A DNA stretch of 10,000 bases from NCBI GenBank assembly GCA_020216805.1, contig JAIWNN010000079.1:1-10000 (forward strand), given 5' to 3'. Below are positions 1-5,265 of the stretch, one piece after another. A program made the translations under genes and the position numbers. The number at the start of each line of letters is the position of its first letter. Position 1 is the stretch's first letter. The stretch comes from Desulfarculus sp. GTDB taxonomy: Bacteria > Desulfobacterota > Desulfarculia > Desulfarculales > Desulfarculaceae. Below the pieces are notes generated by a model. The model was given only the letters and a program-made list of their open reading frames with translations. It ran no database searches and was not told the origin of the DNA.

Positions 1-33
1 CATGGTTTTTGGCATCGGAGCGCAAAAACCATG
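1..33. repeat. Perfect 11-bp inverted repeat at window edge
   Basis: CATGGTTTTTG (1-11) is the exact reverse complement of CAAAAACCATG (23-33), with an 11-base loop. The T run sits in the 5' arm rather than after the stem, so it is not a classical intrinsic terminator as read here. The arms begin at base 1, so the repeat may continue outside the window. It could end an upstream transcription unit or be a protein-binding palindrome. Confidence 0.5.
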
Positions 34-66
34 CCCAGCCCGCCGCCCGCGCGCGGCACAAAGCGA

Positions 67-95
67 TTGACCGGGGCTGACCGCCCTGGTAATAA
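67..95 (+). promoter_or_regulatory. Possible sigma-70 promoter for the YkgJ pair
   Basis: TTGACC (67-72) matches five of six -35 consensus bases. It is followed after 17 bases by TAATAA (90-95), a weak -10. The surrounding 90-120 is much more A/T-rich than the rest of the region. A TATAAA at 115-120 is an alternative -10 but lacks a good -35. Start of transcription would be near 100, leaving a leader of about 65 bases. Prediction from motif only. Confidence 0.3.
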
Positions 96-154
96 GACAA
101 CGATAAATTCAGGCTATAAACAACCTTACCTGCGCCTGCCCCCGGTGGCCGGCC

Positions 155-159
155 AAGGA
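155..159 (+). promoter_or_regulatory. Ribosome binding site that fixes the start at 166
   Basis: AAGGA lies six bases before ATG 166. The reading frame stays open upstream to an ATG at 31, but that upstream stretch encodes a proline/arginine-rich sequence unlike the family, and its ATG lies inside the inverted repeat at 1-33 with no Shine-Dalgarno sequence. The start at 166 is therefore preferred. Confidence 0.6.
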
Positions 160-165
160 CGCACC

Positions 166-918
166 ATGAGCGAGATCAAGAACCAGCTGGCCCTGGAGGA
201 CGAATTCACCTTCGCCTGCCATCGTGGCCTGGAATGCTACACCTCCTGTTGCCGCGACGTTACCATCTTCCTTACGCCCTACGACGTGATCCGCCTTAAA
301 AAGGGCTTGGGCCTCACCTCCGGCGAGTTTCTGGAGCAATACACCGACCTGGTGATCATGCCCGACAAGCACCTGCCCCTGGTGCAGCTGCGCATGAACG
401 CCGAGGACAACCTCAAGTGCCACTTCGTGCGCTCCCACGGCTGCCTGGTCTATCCCCACCGTCCCTGGGCCTGCCGCATGTTTCCCCTGGACGAGCGCTT
501 CGCCGGCGGCTACCGCATCATCCCCAGCCCGGAGCGTTGCCACGGTCTGGTGAAGGGCGACCAGTGGAAAGTGCGCGAGTGGCTGATGGACCAGGGTGCC
601 ACCCAGTCCAAGGAGATGGACGGCTCCTACGACTCCCTGGCCGCCCACGAGTTCCTGCGCGAGCTGGACATCACCAACGAGCAGATCCAGCAGATGCTGC
701 TGATGGCCCTTTGGGACATTGACCGTTTCCGGGACTTTGTCTTCAAAACCAGCTTCTTGGACCGCTTCGAGCTGGAGCCGGAGCTGATCGAGGCCATCAA
801 GACCGACGACGCCGTCTTGCTGGAAATGGGCTACGCCTGGGTGCGTTTCGGCCTGTTCGGCCAGAAGTCGCTGAAGCTCAAGGAGGGGGCCGAGCAGGCC
901 GGGAAGGCCAAGAAATGA
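166..918 (+). CDS. YkgJ-family cysteine-cluster protein (copy 1)
   Basis: A 250-residue protein of the YkgJ (CxxCxxCC) family, which is thought to bind zinc or an Fe-S cluster; members have no settled biochemical role. The N-terminal cluster is C18-x5-C24-x3-C28-C29, followed by the family-typical LTPYD stretch (36-40). A second cysteine set is C85-x7-C93-x9-C103 in a context reading RPWACRMFPL (99-108), with another cysteine at C125. The C-terminal half (about 130-250) is helical-looking, with no signal peptide or membrane segment, so the protein is probably cytoplasmic. The stop overlaps the start of the next gene by four bases (ATGA), indicating translational coupling with a paralogue that has the same cysteine spacing. 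The family call is firm; a function beyond metal or cluster binding is not known. Confidence 0.85.
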   Translation: MSEIKNQLALEDEFTFACHRGLECYTSCCRDVTIFLTPYDVIRLKKGLGLTSGEFLEQYTDLVIMPDKHLPLVQLRMNAEDNLKCHFVRSHGCLVYPHRPWACRMFPLDERFAGGYRIIPSPERCHGLVKGDQWKVREWLMDQGATQSKEMDGSYDSLAAHEFLRELDITNEQIQQMLLMALWDIDRFRDFVFKTSFLDRFELEPELIEAIKTDDAVLLEMGYAWVRFGLFGQKSLKLKEGAEQAGKAKK

Positions 919-1682
919 TCCCCGGGCTCAACGACGAGCGCCTCCATGAGCTGGGCGAGGGGCAGGGCTTTCGCTTCGCCTGTCATCCCGGAGTGCCCTG
1001 CTTCAACCAGTGTTGCCGCAAGCTGACCCTGTGGCTGACCCCCTACGACGCCCTGCGCCTCAAGCGCCGGCTGGGGCTGACCAGCCAGGAGTTCATCGAG
1101 CGCTACGCCAACGTGGAGACCGGCCAGAACGGCTGGCCGATGCCGATGCTGGCCATGCGCGAGGACGACCCCGAGCGCACCTGTCCCTTCCTTGGCGAGA
1201 GCGGCTGCACGGTCTACGAGGACCGGCCCGGGGCCTGCCGCACCTATCCCCTGGGCCGGGCCACCAAGGGTGGAACCGGCGGCGGCCCCAGCCAGGAGGC
1301 CTTCTTCCTGGTGCGCGAGGACCACTGCCAGGGTTTCGCGGCGGGTCGGGAGTGGACTCCCAGCCAGTGGATGCAGGACCAGGGTCTGGAGACCTACAAC
1401 CACGTCAACGACCTGTTCTTGCCCATCATCACCCGCCAGGCCCCGGACCCGGACCCGCAGATCATCGCCCGCAAGATGCAGATGTTCCTGATGGCCTGCT
1501 ACGACCTGGAATCTTTCCGCAGGTTCGTGACCACCAGCCGCTTCCGGGAGCTCTTTGTCATTCCGGCCTTGCGCCTGGAACTGGTCGAGACCAACGACCT
1601 GGAGTTGCTTAAGCTGGCCTTCGACTGGCTGCGCTTCGCCATCTTCACCGACGACACCCTGACCCTGCGGCAGGCGGTCTGA
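915..1682 (+). CDS. YkgJ-family cysteine-cluster protein (copy 2)
   Basis: A 255-residue paralogue of the preceding gene. Its cysteine pattern is identical in spacing: C23-x5-C29-x3-C33-C34, then C90-x7-C98-x9-C108 in the context RPGACRTYPL, and a further C138. Other shared landmarks are LTPYD (41-45), a W-x2-DQG block, and a C-terminal helical region rich in Phe/Leu/Arg. It differs from copy 1 by a glycine-rich insertion around 118-125. Its ATG overlaps the stop of copy 1, and a purine-rich stretch (GGGAAGG, 901-907) precedes it. The pair looks like an old tandem duplication kept as a two-gene operon, so the products might form a heterodimer (inference). No membrane segment is visible. Biochemical role unknown. 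Confidence 0.85.
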   Translation: MIPGLNDERLHELGEGQGFRFACHPGVPCFNQCCRKLTLWLTPYDALRLKRRLGLTSQEFIERYANVETGQNGWPMPMLAMREDDPERTCPFLGESGCTVYEDRPGACRTYPLGRATKGGTGGGPSQEAFFLVREDHCQGFAAGREWTPSQWMQDQGLETYNHVNDLFLPIITRQAPDPDPQIIARKMQMFLMACYDLESFRRFVTTSRFRELFVIPALRLELVETNDLELLKLAFDWLRFAIFTDDTLTLRQAV

Positions 1683-1728
1683 CGCACCTGACCCCGCTCG
1701 TTGCTGGCCGACAATTCGGCGACGAAAC

Positions 1729-1778
1729 AAAAAAGACGGCCCTGGGGTGGAGGGTCATCCCATCCCCGGAGGGCTGTT
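1729..1778 (-). terminator. Hairpin with T6 tract on the minus strand
   Basis: Bases 1735-1747 pair with 1764-1778 (13 pairs, two of them G-U wobbles, and a two-base bulge at 1768-1769). On the minus strand the stem is followed directly by six T (1734-1729), as in an intrinsic terminator. On the plus strand it lies 52 bases after the YkgJ pair but is followed only by a weak TTCTCC. It could serve the YkgJ operon poorly, or end a minus-strand transcript that has no visible gene. Confidence 0.4.
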
Positions 1779-1923
1779 CTCCATTGGCGCGGTCGCCCGC
1801 GACTTGGGCCGGCTGGCGCATCCATGGGGCGCGTGGCGACCCTCCCTATACTTAATCCAAAATGTCGATTGGTTATCCATGGCGCTTCCGCGCTCCTTTT
1901 TCGTGGGGGGCTGCCGCCGGTTG

Positions 1924-1929
1924 TATAAT
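1924..1929 (+). promoter_or_regulatory. Consensus TATAAT box without clear -35
   Basis: A perfect TATAAT lies 120 bases upstream of the chemoreceptor start, preceded directly by TG. No good TTGACA-like box is found 16-18 bases upstream (TCGTGG at 1901-1906 is poor). It may be one of two promoters for the chemoreceptor; the other is at 1953-1981. Confidence 0.3.
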
Positions 1930-1931
1930 GA

Positions 1932-1963
1932 GACTAGTTCTCGTTAAGCAAATTGACCTAGTC
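1932..1963. repeat. Palindrome between the two promoter candidates
   Basis: GACTAGTTC (1932-1940) and GACCTAGTC (1955-1963) form an inverted repeat with eight of nine pairs and a 14-base loop. The right arm overlaps the -35 box at 1953-1958, and the left arm sits just behind the TATAAT box. This placement suits a repressor operator or a leader hairpin. No regulator is identified. Confidence 0.35.
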
Positions 1964-1981
1964 CCACGCTTGTGATAAAAG
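1953..1981 (+). promoter_or_regulatory. Likely sigma-70 promoter of the chemoreceptor gene
   Basis: TTGACC (1953-1958), a 17-base spacer, and TAAAAG (1976-1981) preceded by TGA, giving an extended -10 (TGn). Transcription would begin near 1988, leaving a leader of about 60 bases before ATG 2050. No FliA-type (sigma-28) or sigma-54 consensus was found in the region. Confidence 0.4.
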
Positions 1982-2049
1982 TTGCATTACATGGGGGAGA
2001 TACCTCACTCCATCAACCGGCTTAATCAATAAAAATCGGGGGATATCTC

Positions 2050-3888
2050 ATGCGTCTCGATCTGAGCAAAAAGCTGATTCTGGGAGGCGTCTTGGTGGTT
2101 GTCATCCCGCTATTGGCGGTGTCCATCACCTTGAGCCACAAAGCGGCCGCGGAGCTGAAGCGGGTTGCGCAGGAAGGGAGCGTCACCTCGGCCCAGGGTC
2201 TGGCCCAGTCGGTTGGCAAATACCTGGAAGGCATCGTTCTTTCGGCTAACGCCCTCAAGGAGACATCGGAGATCAAAAGCTTCGCGACCCTGGCCAGCGG
2301 CCGCGGGGTCGAGGCGGTGGCCCAGGAATTGGACGAGTTCAACCGCAACCTGGTCCCGGTCATCAAGGGTCTGGGCAAGGATTTTTCGGGCCTTTGGCTG
2401 GCCACCAGCCAGGGGCGCATCTTCGCCGGAGTCAAGCCCGACGGCGACACCACCCAGTATCGCAACATGGACATAACTGGTCGTGATTACTATAAGGAAG
2501 TGGTGCGCACCGGCCAGACCGTGATCAGCCCGCCGGTGGCGGCCAAGAGCACCGGCAAGCCGGTGGTGATCGTCGCCGCGCCGGTGACCGAGGGCGGCAA
2601 GTTGACCGGCGTGTTGGGTCTTTCGGTGGATCTGGACAGCGTGGTGGAGCTGGTCGCCTCCAATCGTTTTGGCGCCACCGGATACGCCTATATGATCGAC
2701 GAAAAGGGTTTGGTGTTGGCCCATCCCGAGGCCAAGCACATCATGAAGACCAACCTGAGCGAGCAGGAGGGCATGCGCGAATTCACCAAACGGATGACCC
2801 AGGGTCAGAAGGGGTCGGCCGAGTACAGCTTCGACGGGGTGGAGAAGGTGGCCAGCTTCGCGCCGGTGGGCATCCGCGGCTGGAGCATCGGGGTGGCCAT
2901 CAACTCCGAGGAGCTTTTCGCGCCGGTGGCCTCCATGCGATTGATCGCCCTGGTGCTTTGTCTGATCTTCCTGGGCCTGGCCGTGACCGGGGTCTGGTTC
3001 CAGGCCCGCTCGGTGACCAAGCCGGTGCTGCGGGTGGTGGAGGGCCTGTCCGCCTCTTCCCAGGAGGTCAACCAAGCGGCGCAGCAGATCGCCCAGGCCA
3101 GCGGGCAGTTGGCCGCCGGCGCCAGCCAGCAGGCCAGCAACTTGGAGGAGACCTCGGCCAGCCTGGAGGAGCTGGGGGCCATGACCCGCCAGAACGCGGA
3201 CAACTCCCACCAGGCCGACGCCCTGACCCAGGAAGCCCAAAAGGTGGTGGATCGGGCCAACCAGTCCATGGACGAACTCACCTCCTCCATGACCGAGATC
3301 AGCCAGGCCAGCCAGGAGATCAGCAAGATCATCAAGACCATCGACGAGATCGCCTTCCAGACCAACCTCCTGGCCTTGAACGCCGCGGTGGAGGCGGCCC
3401 GGGCGGGTGAGCATGGCGCGGGCTTCGCGGTGGTGGCCGAGGAGGTGCGCAACCTGGCCCAGCGGGCGGCCGACGCCGCGCGCAGCACCTCGGAGCTGAT
3501 CGAGAGCACCGTGCAGCGCATTTCCGCCGGCAGCCAGCTGGTGCAATCGGCCAACCAGGCCTTCCGCCAGGTGGCCGAGGCCACCACCAAGGTCACCGGC
3601 CTGATCGGCGAGATCGCCGCGGCCAGCAGCGAGCAGGCCCAGGGCCTGGGCATGCTGGGCAACGCCGTGCAGGAGATGGACCGCGTCACCCAAGCCACCG
3701 CCGGCAGCGCCGAGGAGACCGCCAGCGCGGCCGAAGAGATGAGCGCCCAGGCCCACCAGTTGAACCGCTTTGTCAGTGATCTGGTGCGGGTGGTCAGTGG
3801 CGGCGCCAATGGTCGCGGGCCCTCGCCCAAGACCATCCACCGCTCCCCGGGCGGCCCCGACCTGCCGATGGTGGTCAGCCGCTCCTGA
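2050..3888 (+). CDS. Methyl-accepting chemotaxis protein, Cache sensor
   Basis: A 612-residue transmembrane chemoreceptor. TM1 is about residues 9-29 and TM2 about 298-317. The roughly 265-residue periplasmic part between them resembles a double-Cache (dCache) sensor, with the family-like blocks GRDYYKEV and TGKPVVIVAAPV followed by GVLGLSVDLD. TM2 leads into only a short HAMP-like first helix (RSVTKPVLRVVEGL), then a long coiled-coil signalling domain. The conserved tip that binds CheA/CheW is at about 432-467 (DEIAFQTNLLALNAAVEAAR and the following GFAVVAEEVRNLAQR). Methylation helices rich in Gln/Glu flank it. There is no C-terminal NWETF-type pentapeptide for CheR. The ligand is unknown: the RxWY pattern of amino-acid-binding dCache domains reads RDYY here. 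GGGGGA at 2038-2043, six bases before the ATG, supports the start. No che genes are adjacent, so it is an orphan receptor. Confidence 0.95.
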   Translation: MRLDLSKKLILGGVLVVVIPLLAVSITLSHKAAAELKRVAQEGSVTSAQGLAQSVGKYLEGIVLSANALKETSEIKSFATLASGRGVEAVAQELDEFNRNLVPVIKGLGKDFSGLWLATSQGRIFAGVKPDGDTTQYRNMDITGRDYYKEVVRTGQTVISPPVAAKSTGKPVVIVAAPVTEGGKLTGVLGLSVDLDSVVELVASNRFGATGYAYMIDEKGLVLAHPEAKHIMKTNLSEQEGMREFTKRMTQGQKGSAEYSFDGVEKVASFAPVGIRGWSIGVAINSEELFAPVASMRLIALVLCLIFLGLAVTGVWFQARSVTKPVLRVVEGLSASSQEVNQAAQQIAQASGQLAAGASQQASNLEETSASLEELGAMTRQNADNSHQADALTQEAQKVVDRANQSMDELTSSMTEISQASQEISKIIKTIDEIAFQTNLLALNAAVEAARAGEHGAGFAVVAEEVRNLAQRAADAARSTSELIESTVQRISAGSQLVQSANQAFRQVAEATTKVTGLIGEIAAASSEQAQGLGMLGNAVQEMDRVTQATAGSAEETASAAEEMSAQAHQLNRFVSDLVRVVSGGANGRGPSPKTIHRSPGGPDLPMVVSRS

Positions 3889-3908
3889 GCCTCGGCATCC
3901 AACCTGAA

Positions 3909-3950
3909 ACCGCCCCGCCAGCCCGACGGCTCCGGGGCGGTCTTTCATTT
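3909..3950. terminator. Intrinsic terminator shared by convergent genes
   Basis: ACCGCCCCG (3909-3917) pairs perfectly with CGGGGCGGT (3933-3941), with an inner AGCC/GGCT extension (3920-3923 with 3928-3931). On the plus strand CTTTCATTT follows; on the minus strand TTTCAGG follows. It lies between the ends of the chemoreceptor gene and the SEC-C gene and can serve both. Confidence 0.8.
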
Positions 3951-3965
3951 CGGCCTGGGGGTGGG

Positions 3966-4736
3966 TCAGCTTTTGGCCCGCGGGCCCAGGTAACCCTTGC
4001 GACCTTTGATGCGGGCGTCGATCTCTTCCTGGTTTTCGCGCAGGTAGCGCAGGGCCTTTTCCGCCGCCGCCACCAGGGGCTCGCGTTCGCCCTTGGCGAT
4101 CAGCTTGCCCGGCAGCAAGAGCTGGCGGCGGGCCAGGATGGCCACGATCTCGTCCTCGGCGTCCAGCTCCACCCCCAGGCCCTGGGCCAGCTCCACCAGC
4201 AGGTCGCCGAACTCCTGGGGGTGCTCCAGCAGTTCCACCGGCAGCTCGGTCTCGTAGGCCAGGGCCTGTCCCCGCCCGGGGGCCAGACTGGAGCCCTTGA
4301 TCAGATCCACGGCGTGGACCAACTGGTGCAGGACCGTGGATTCGTCGGCGCTGGGGCTTAGGGCGATGTAGATCACCCCCGGGTCCAGGAGCTTGGTCTT
4401 CTGGGGATTGATCAGCACGCCGCCGTCGCCGGCCGGGGTCTTCTCCTGGCCGAAAAGGCCCAGATCCAGGTAGGCCTGGAGGTCAACCAGCTTGACACGG
4501 TAGCTCTTGCCGGCCGGACTGACGATGCTCAGGTTCGCGGCCATGGCCTGGGCCCGGGGATGCCGGCAGGCCGGCAGGCCCATGATCTGCTGGGCCGCCT
4601 GGTAGGGGTCTTGGTTGATGCGCTGGGTGGCGAGGTCGGCGGTCAGCTCCTCCTCGCGGCCCAGATGGCATTTCTTGAATTTTTTGCCGCTGCCGCAGGG
4701 ACAGGAGGCGTTGCGGTCCAACTTGCCGAGGTCCAT
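3966..4736 (-). CDS. SEC-C zinc-motif protein with HQxxH motif
   Basis: A 256-residue protein. The N-terminus carries a SEC-C motif, C12-x-C14-x8-C23-H24 (SCPCGSGKKFKKCH), the zinc module known from the SecA C-terminus and many unrelated proteins. The middle contains H137-Q138-L-V-H141-A, followed by ALAYETELP with Glu162 and Glu164. This resembles a short zincin (HExxH...E) in which the catalytic Glu is replaced by Gln; the resemblance is by eye. The C-terminal part (about 170-256) is helical and charged. No signal peptide or membrane segment is visible. A weak GGAAAG lies in front of the ATG, and the gene is 106 bases downstream of the zinc-ribbon gene on the same strand, so the two may share a transcript. 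Function unknown; it may be a metal-binding or partner-binding protein of cytoplasmic quality control. Confidence 0.8.
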   Translation of the reverse strand: MDLGKLDRNASCPCGSGKKFKKCHLGREEELTADLATQRINQDPYQAAQQIMGLPACRHPRAQAMAANLSIVSPAGKSYRVKLVDLQAYLDLGLFGQEKTPAGDGGVLINPQKTKLLDPGVIYIALSPSADESTVLHQLVHAVDLIKGSSLAPGRGQALAYETELPVELLEHPQEFGDLLVELAQGLGVELDAEDEIVAILARRQLLLPGKLIAKGEREPLVAAAEKALRYLRENQEEIDARIKGRKGYLGPRAKS

Positions 4737-4786
4737 GATCGATCTTTCCGCAAGGCCCTGCCGGGAGAAAGGTCATCGTCCGGGGC

Positions 4787-4828
4787 GAGGTTCTGGGTCC
4801 GTCCGCGACCGGGCGTGGCCCAGACCTC
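4787..4828. repeat. Imperfect inverted repeat between two minus-strand genes
   Basis: GAGGT(T)CTGGGTC (4787-4799) pairs with GGCCCAGACCTC (4817-4828): 12 pairs with one bulged T and one G-U. Neither side is followed by a T run, so it is not a clear terminator. It lies in the 106-base gap between the zinc-ribbon gene and the SEC-C gene and may act as an mRNA processing or stability element. Confidence 0.4.
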
Positions 4829-4842
4829 GTTGCTAAGGGCCG

Positions 4843-5112
4843 TTATTCGTTGACGATGGTGTCCTTGCCGGCGTCCGGGGTGTTGACCGGGAAGGGTCCG
4901 AGCTGACCGGTGGCCGGGTCGTAGCGGTGGCGGTAGCTGGCCTTGATCCCGATGGTCTTGAAGGTGTGGTCCCAGCCGCGTTGGTAATAACCGCACTCGT
5001 CGTTGAAACAAATATACTGGAATTCACTGCCCCAGCTATGGGTGGCCGGGGAGGCCCACTTGCTCATCTTCTGGCCGCAGTGGGGGCAGATGGTCTTGTC
5101 CATCTCGGTCAT
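4843..5112 (-). CDS. Small zinc-ribbon protein, function unknown
   Basis: An 89-residue protein with four cysteines spaced C9-x2-C12-x22-C35-x4-C40, a zinc-ribbon arrangement resembling the Ogr/Delta-like zinc-finger family. The ribbon (ICPHCGQKM ... YICFNDECGYYQRGWD) is followed by a tail with KASYRHRYDPATGQLGP. As far as I recall, similar small proteins with this tail recur in Desulfobacterota genomes; this is from memory. GGAGG (5119-5123), six bases upstream, supports the ATG at 5112 over the in-frame ATG nine bases later. It lies 153 bases downstream of hdrB, behind a terminator-like hairpin that may also hold its promoter. No membrane segment. It may bind nucleic acid or a protein partner; there is no direct evidence. 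Confidence 0.75.
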   Translation of the reverse strand: MTEMDKTICPHCGQKMSKWASPATHSWGSEFQYICFNDECGYYQRGWDHTFKTIGIKASYRHRYDPATGQLGPFPVNTPDAGKDTIVNE

Positions 5113-5192
5113 CTTCTTCCTCCATCAGATTCCCGGCGTCGTCCCCGGCCACGCTGGCCTGACAGGATGCGACGGGAAGCGCTCTCGGGAGC

Positions 5193-5256
5193 AGGCATGG
5201 TTATAAAGCCTTGCGCCGGAGGATGCAACCCCCGGCGCAAGGTGCGATCCATGCCT
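5193..5256 (-). terminator. Two-tier hairpin terminator behind hdrB
   Basis: The core stem is a perfect 11-bp repeat, CCTTGCGCCGG (5209-5219) with CCGGCGCAAGG (5232-5242). An outer perfect 8-bp pair, AGGCATGG (5193-5200) with CCATGCCT (5249-5256), encloses it across an 8/6-base internal loop. On the minus strand the core stem is followed by CTTTATAA, a short T-containing tail, ten bases past the hdrB stop region. It probably ends the hdrCB transcript. Confidence 0.65.
5200..5228 (-). promoter_or_regulatory. Possible promoter of the zinc-ribbon gene
   Basis: Read on the minus strand, TTGCAT (5228-5223, in the hairpin loop), a 17-base spacer and TATAAC (5205-5200) make a passable sigma-70 promoter. 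It would start transcription near 5193, about 80 bases before the zinc-ribbon ATG. It overlaps the hdrB terminator, so the two functions would share the same DNA. Weak evidence; the -35 match is only three of six. Confidence 0.25.
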
Positions 5257-5265
5257 AGAAGATAA

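Larger units (their letters stand above)
1683..2049. other. 367-base intergenic region with hairpins and promoters
   Basis: No convincing gene lies here. The left half (1683-1850) is GC-rich and full of inverted repeats: a terminator-like hairpin at 1735-1778, GGAGGGTC (1749-1756) against GACCCTCC (1838-1845), and GGTCGCC (1791-1797) against GGCGACC (1835-1841). The right half (1850-2049) becomes markedly A/T-richer and holds promoter-like sequences and a palindrome in front of the chemoreceptor gene. Short open frames at 1701-1947 have no recognisable product and no good ribosome binding site. Confidence 0.6.

Noticed and set aside
31..165. 45-codon N-terminal extension of the first YkgJ gene
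   Set aside because: The extension is unlike the family, has no Shine-Dalgarno sequence, and its ATG lies in a hairpin; ATG 166 has AAGGA at proper spacing.
1701..1947. Two overlapping short frames (75 and 66 codons) in the intergenic region
   Set aside because: No recognisable motif, no convincing ribosome binding site, and they run through inverted repeats and promoter-like sequence.
1991..2032. 13-codon mini-ORF (MGEIPHSINRLNQ) in the chemoreceptor leader
   Set aside because: No Shine-Dalgarno sequence in front of it; likely chance, though a leader peptide cannot be excluded.
1683..2049. c-di-GMP riboswitch in front of the chemoreceptor gene
   Set aside because: I looked for the conserved GEMM-type core segments and did not find them.
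1861..2049. Sigma-54 or FliA promoter for the chemoreceptor
   Set aside because: TGGCGC near 1880 lacks a properly spaced TTGC element, and no TAAA-N15-GCCGATAA-like pair is present.
2110..3948. 612-codon open frame on the minus strand opposite the chemoreceptor
   Set aside because: An antisense shadow of a clear methyl-accepting chemotaxis protein, with a composition typical of frame artefacts.
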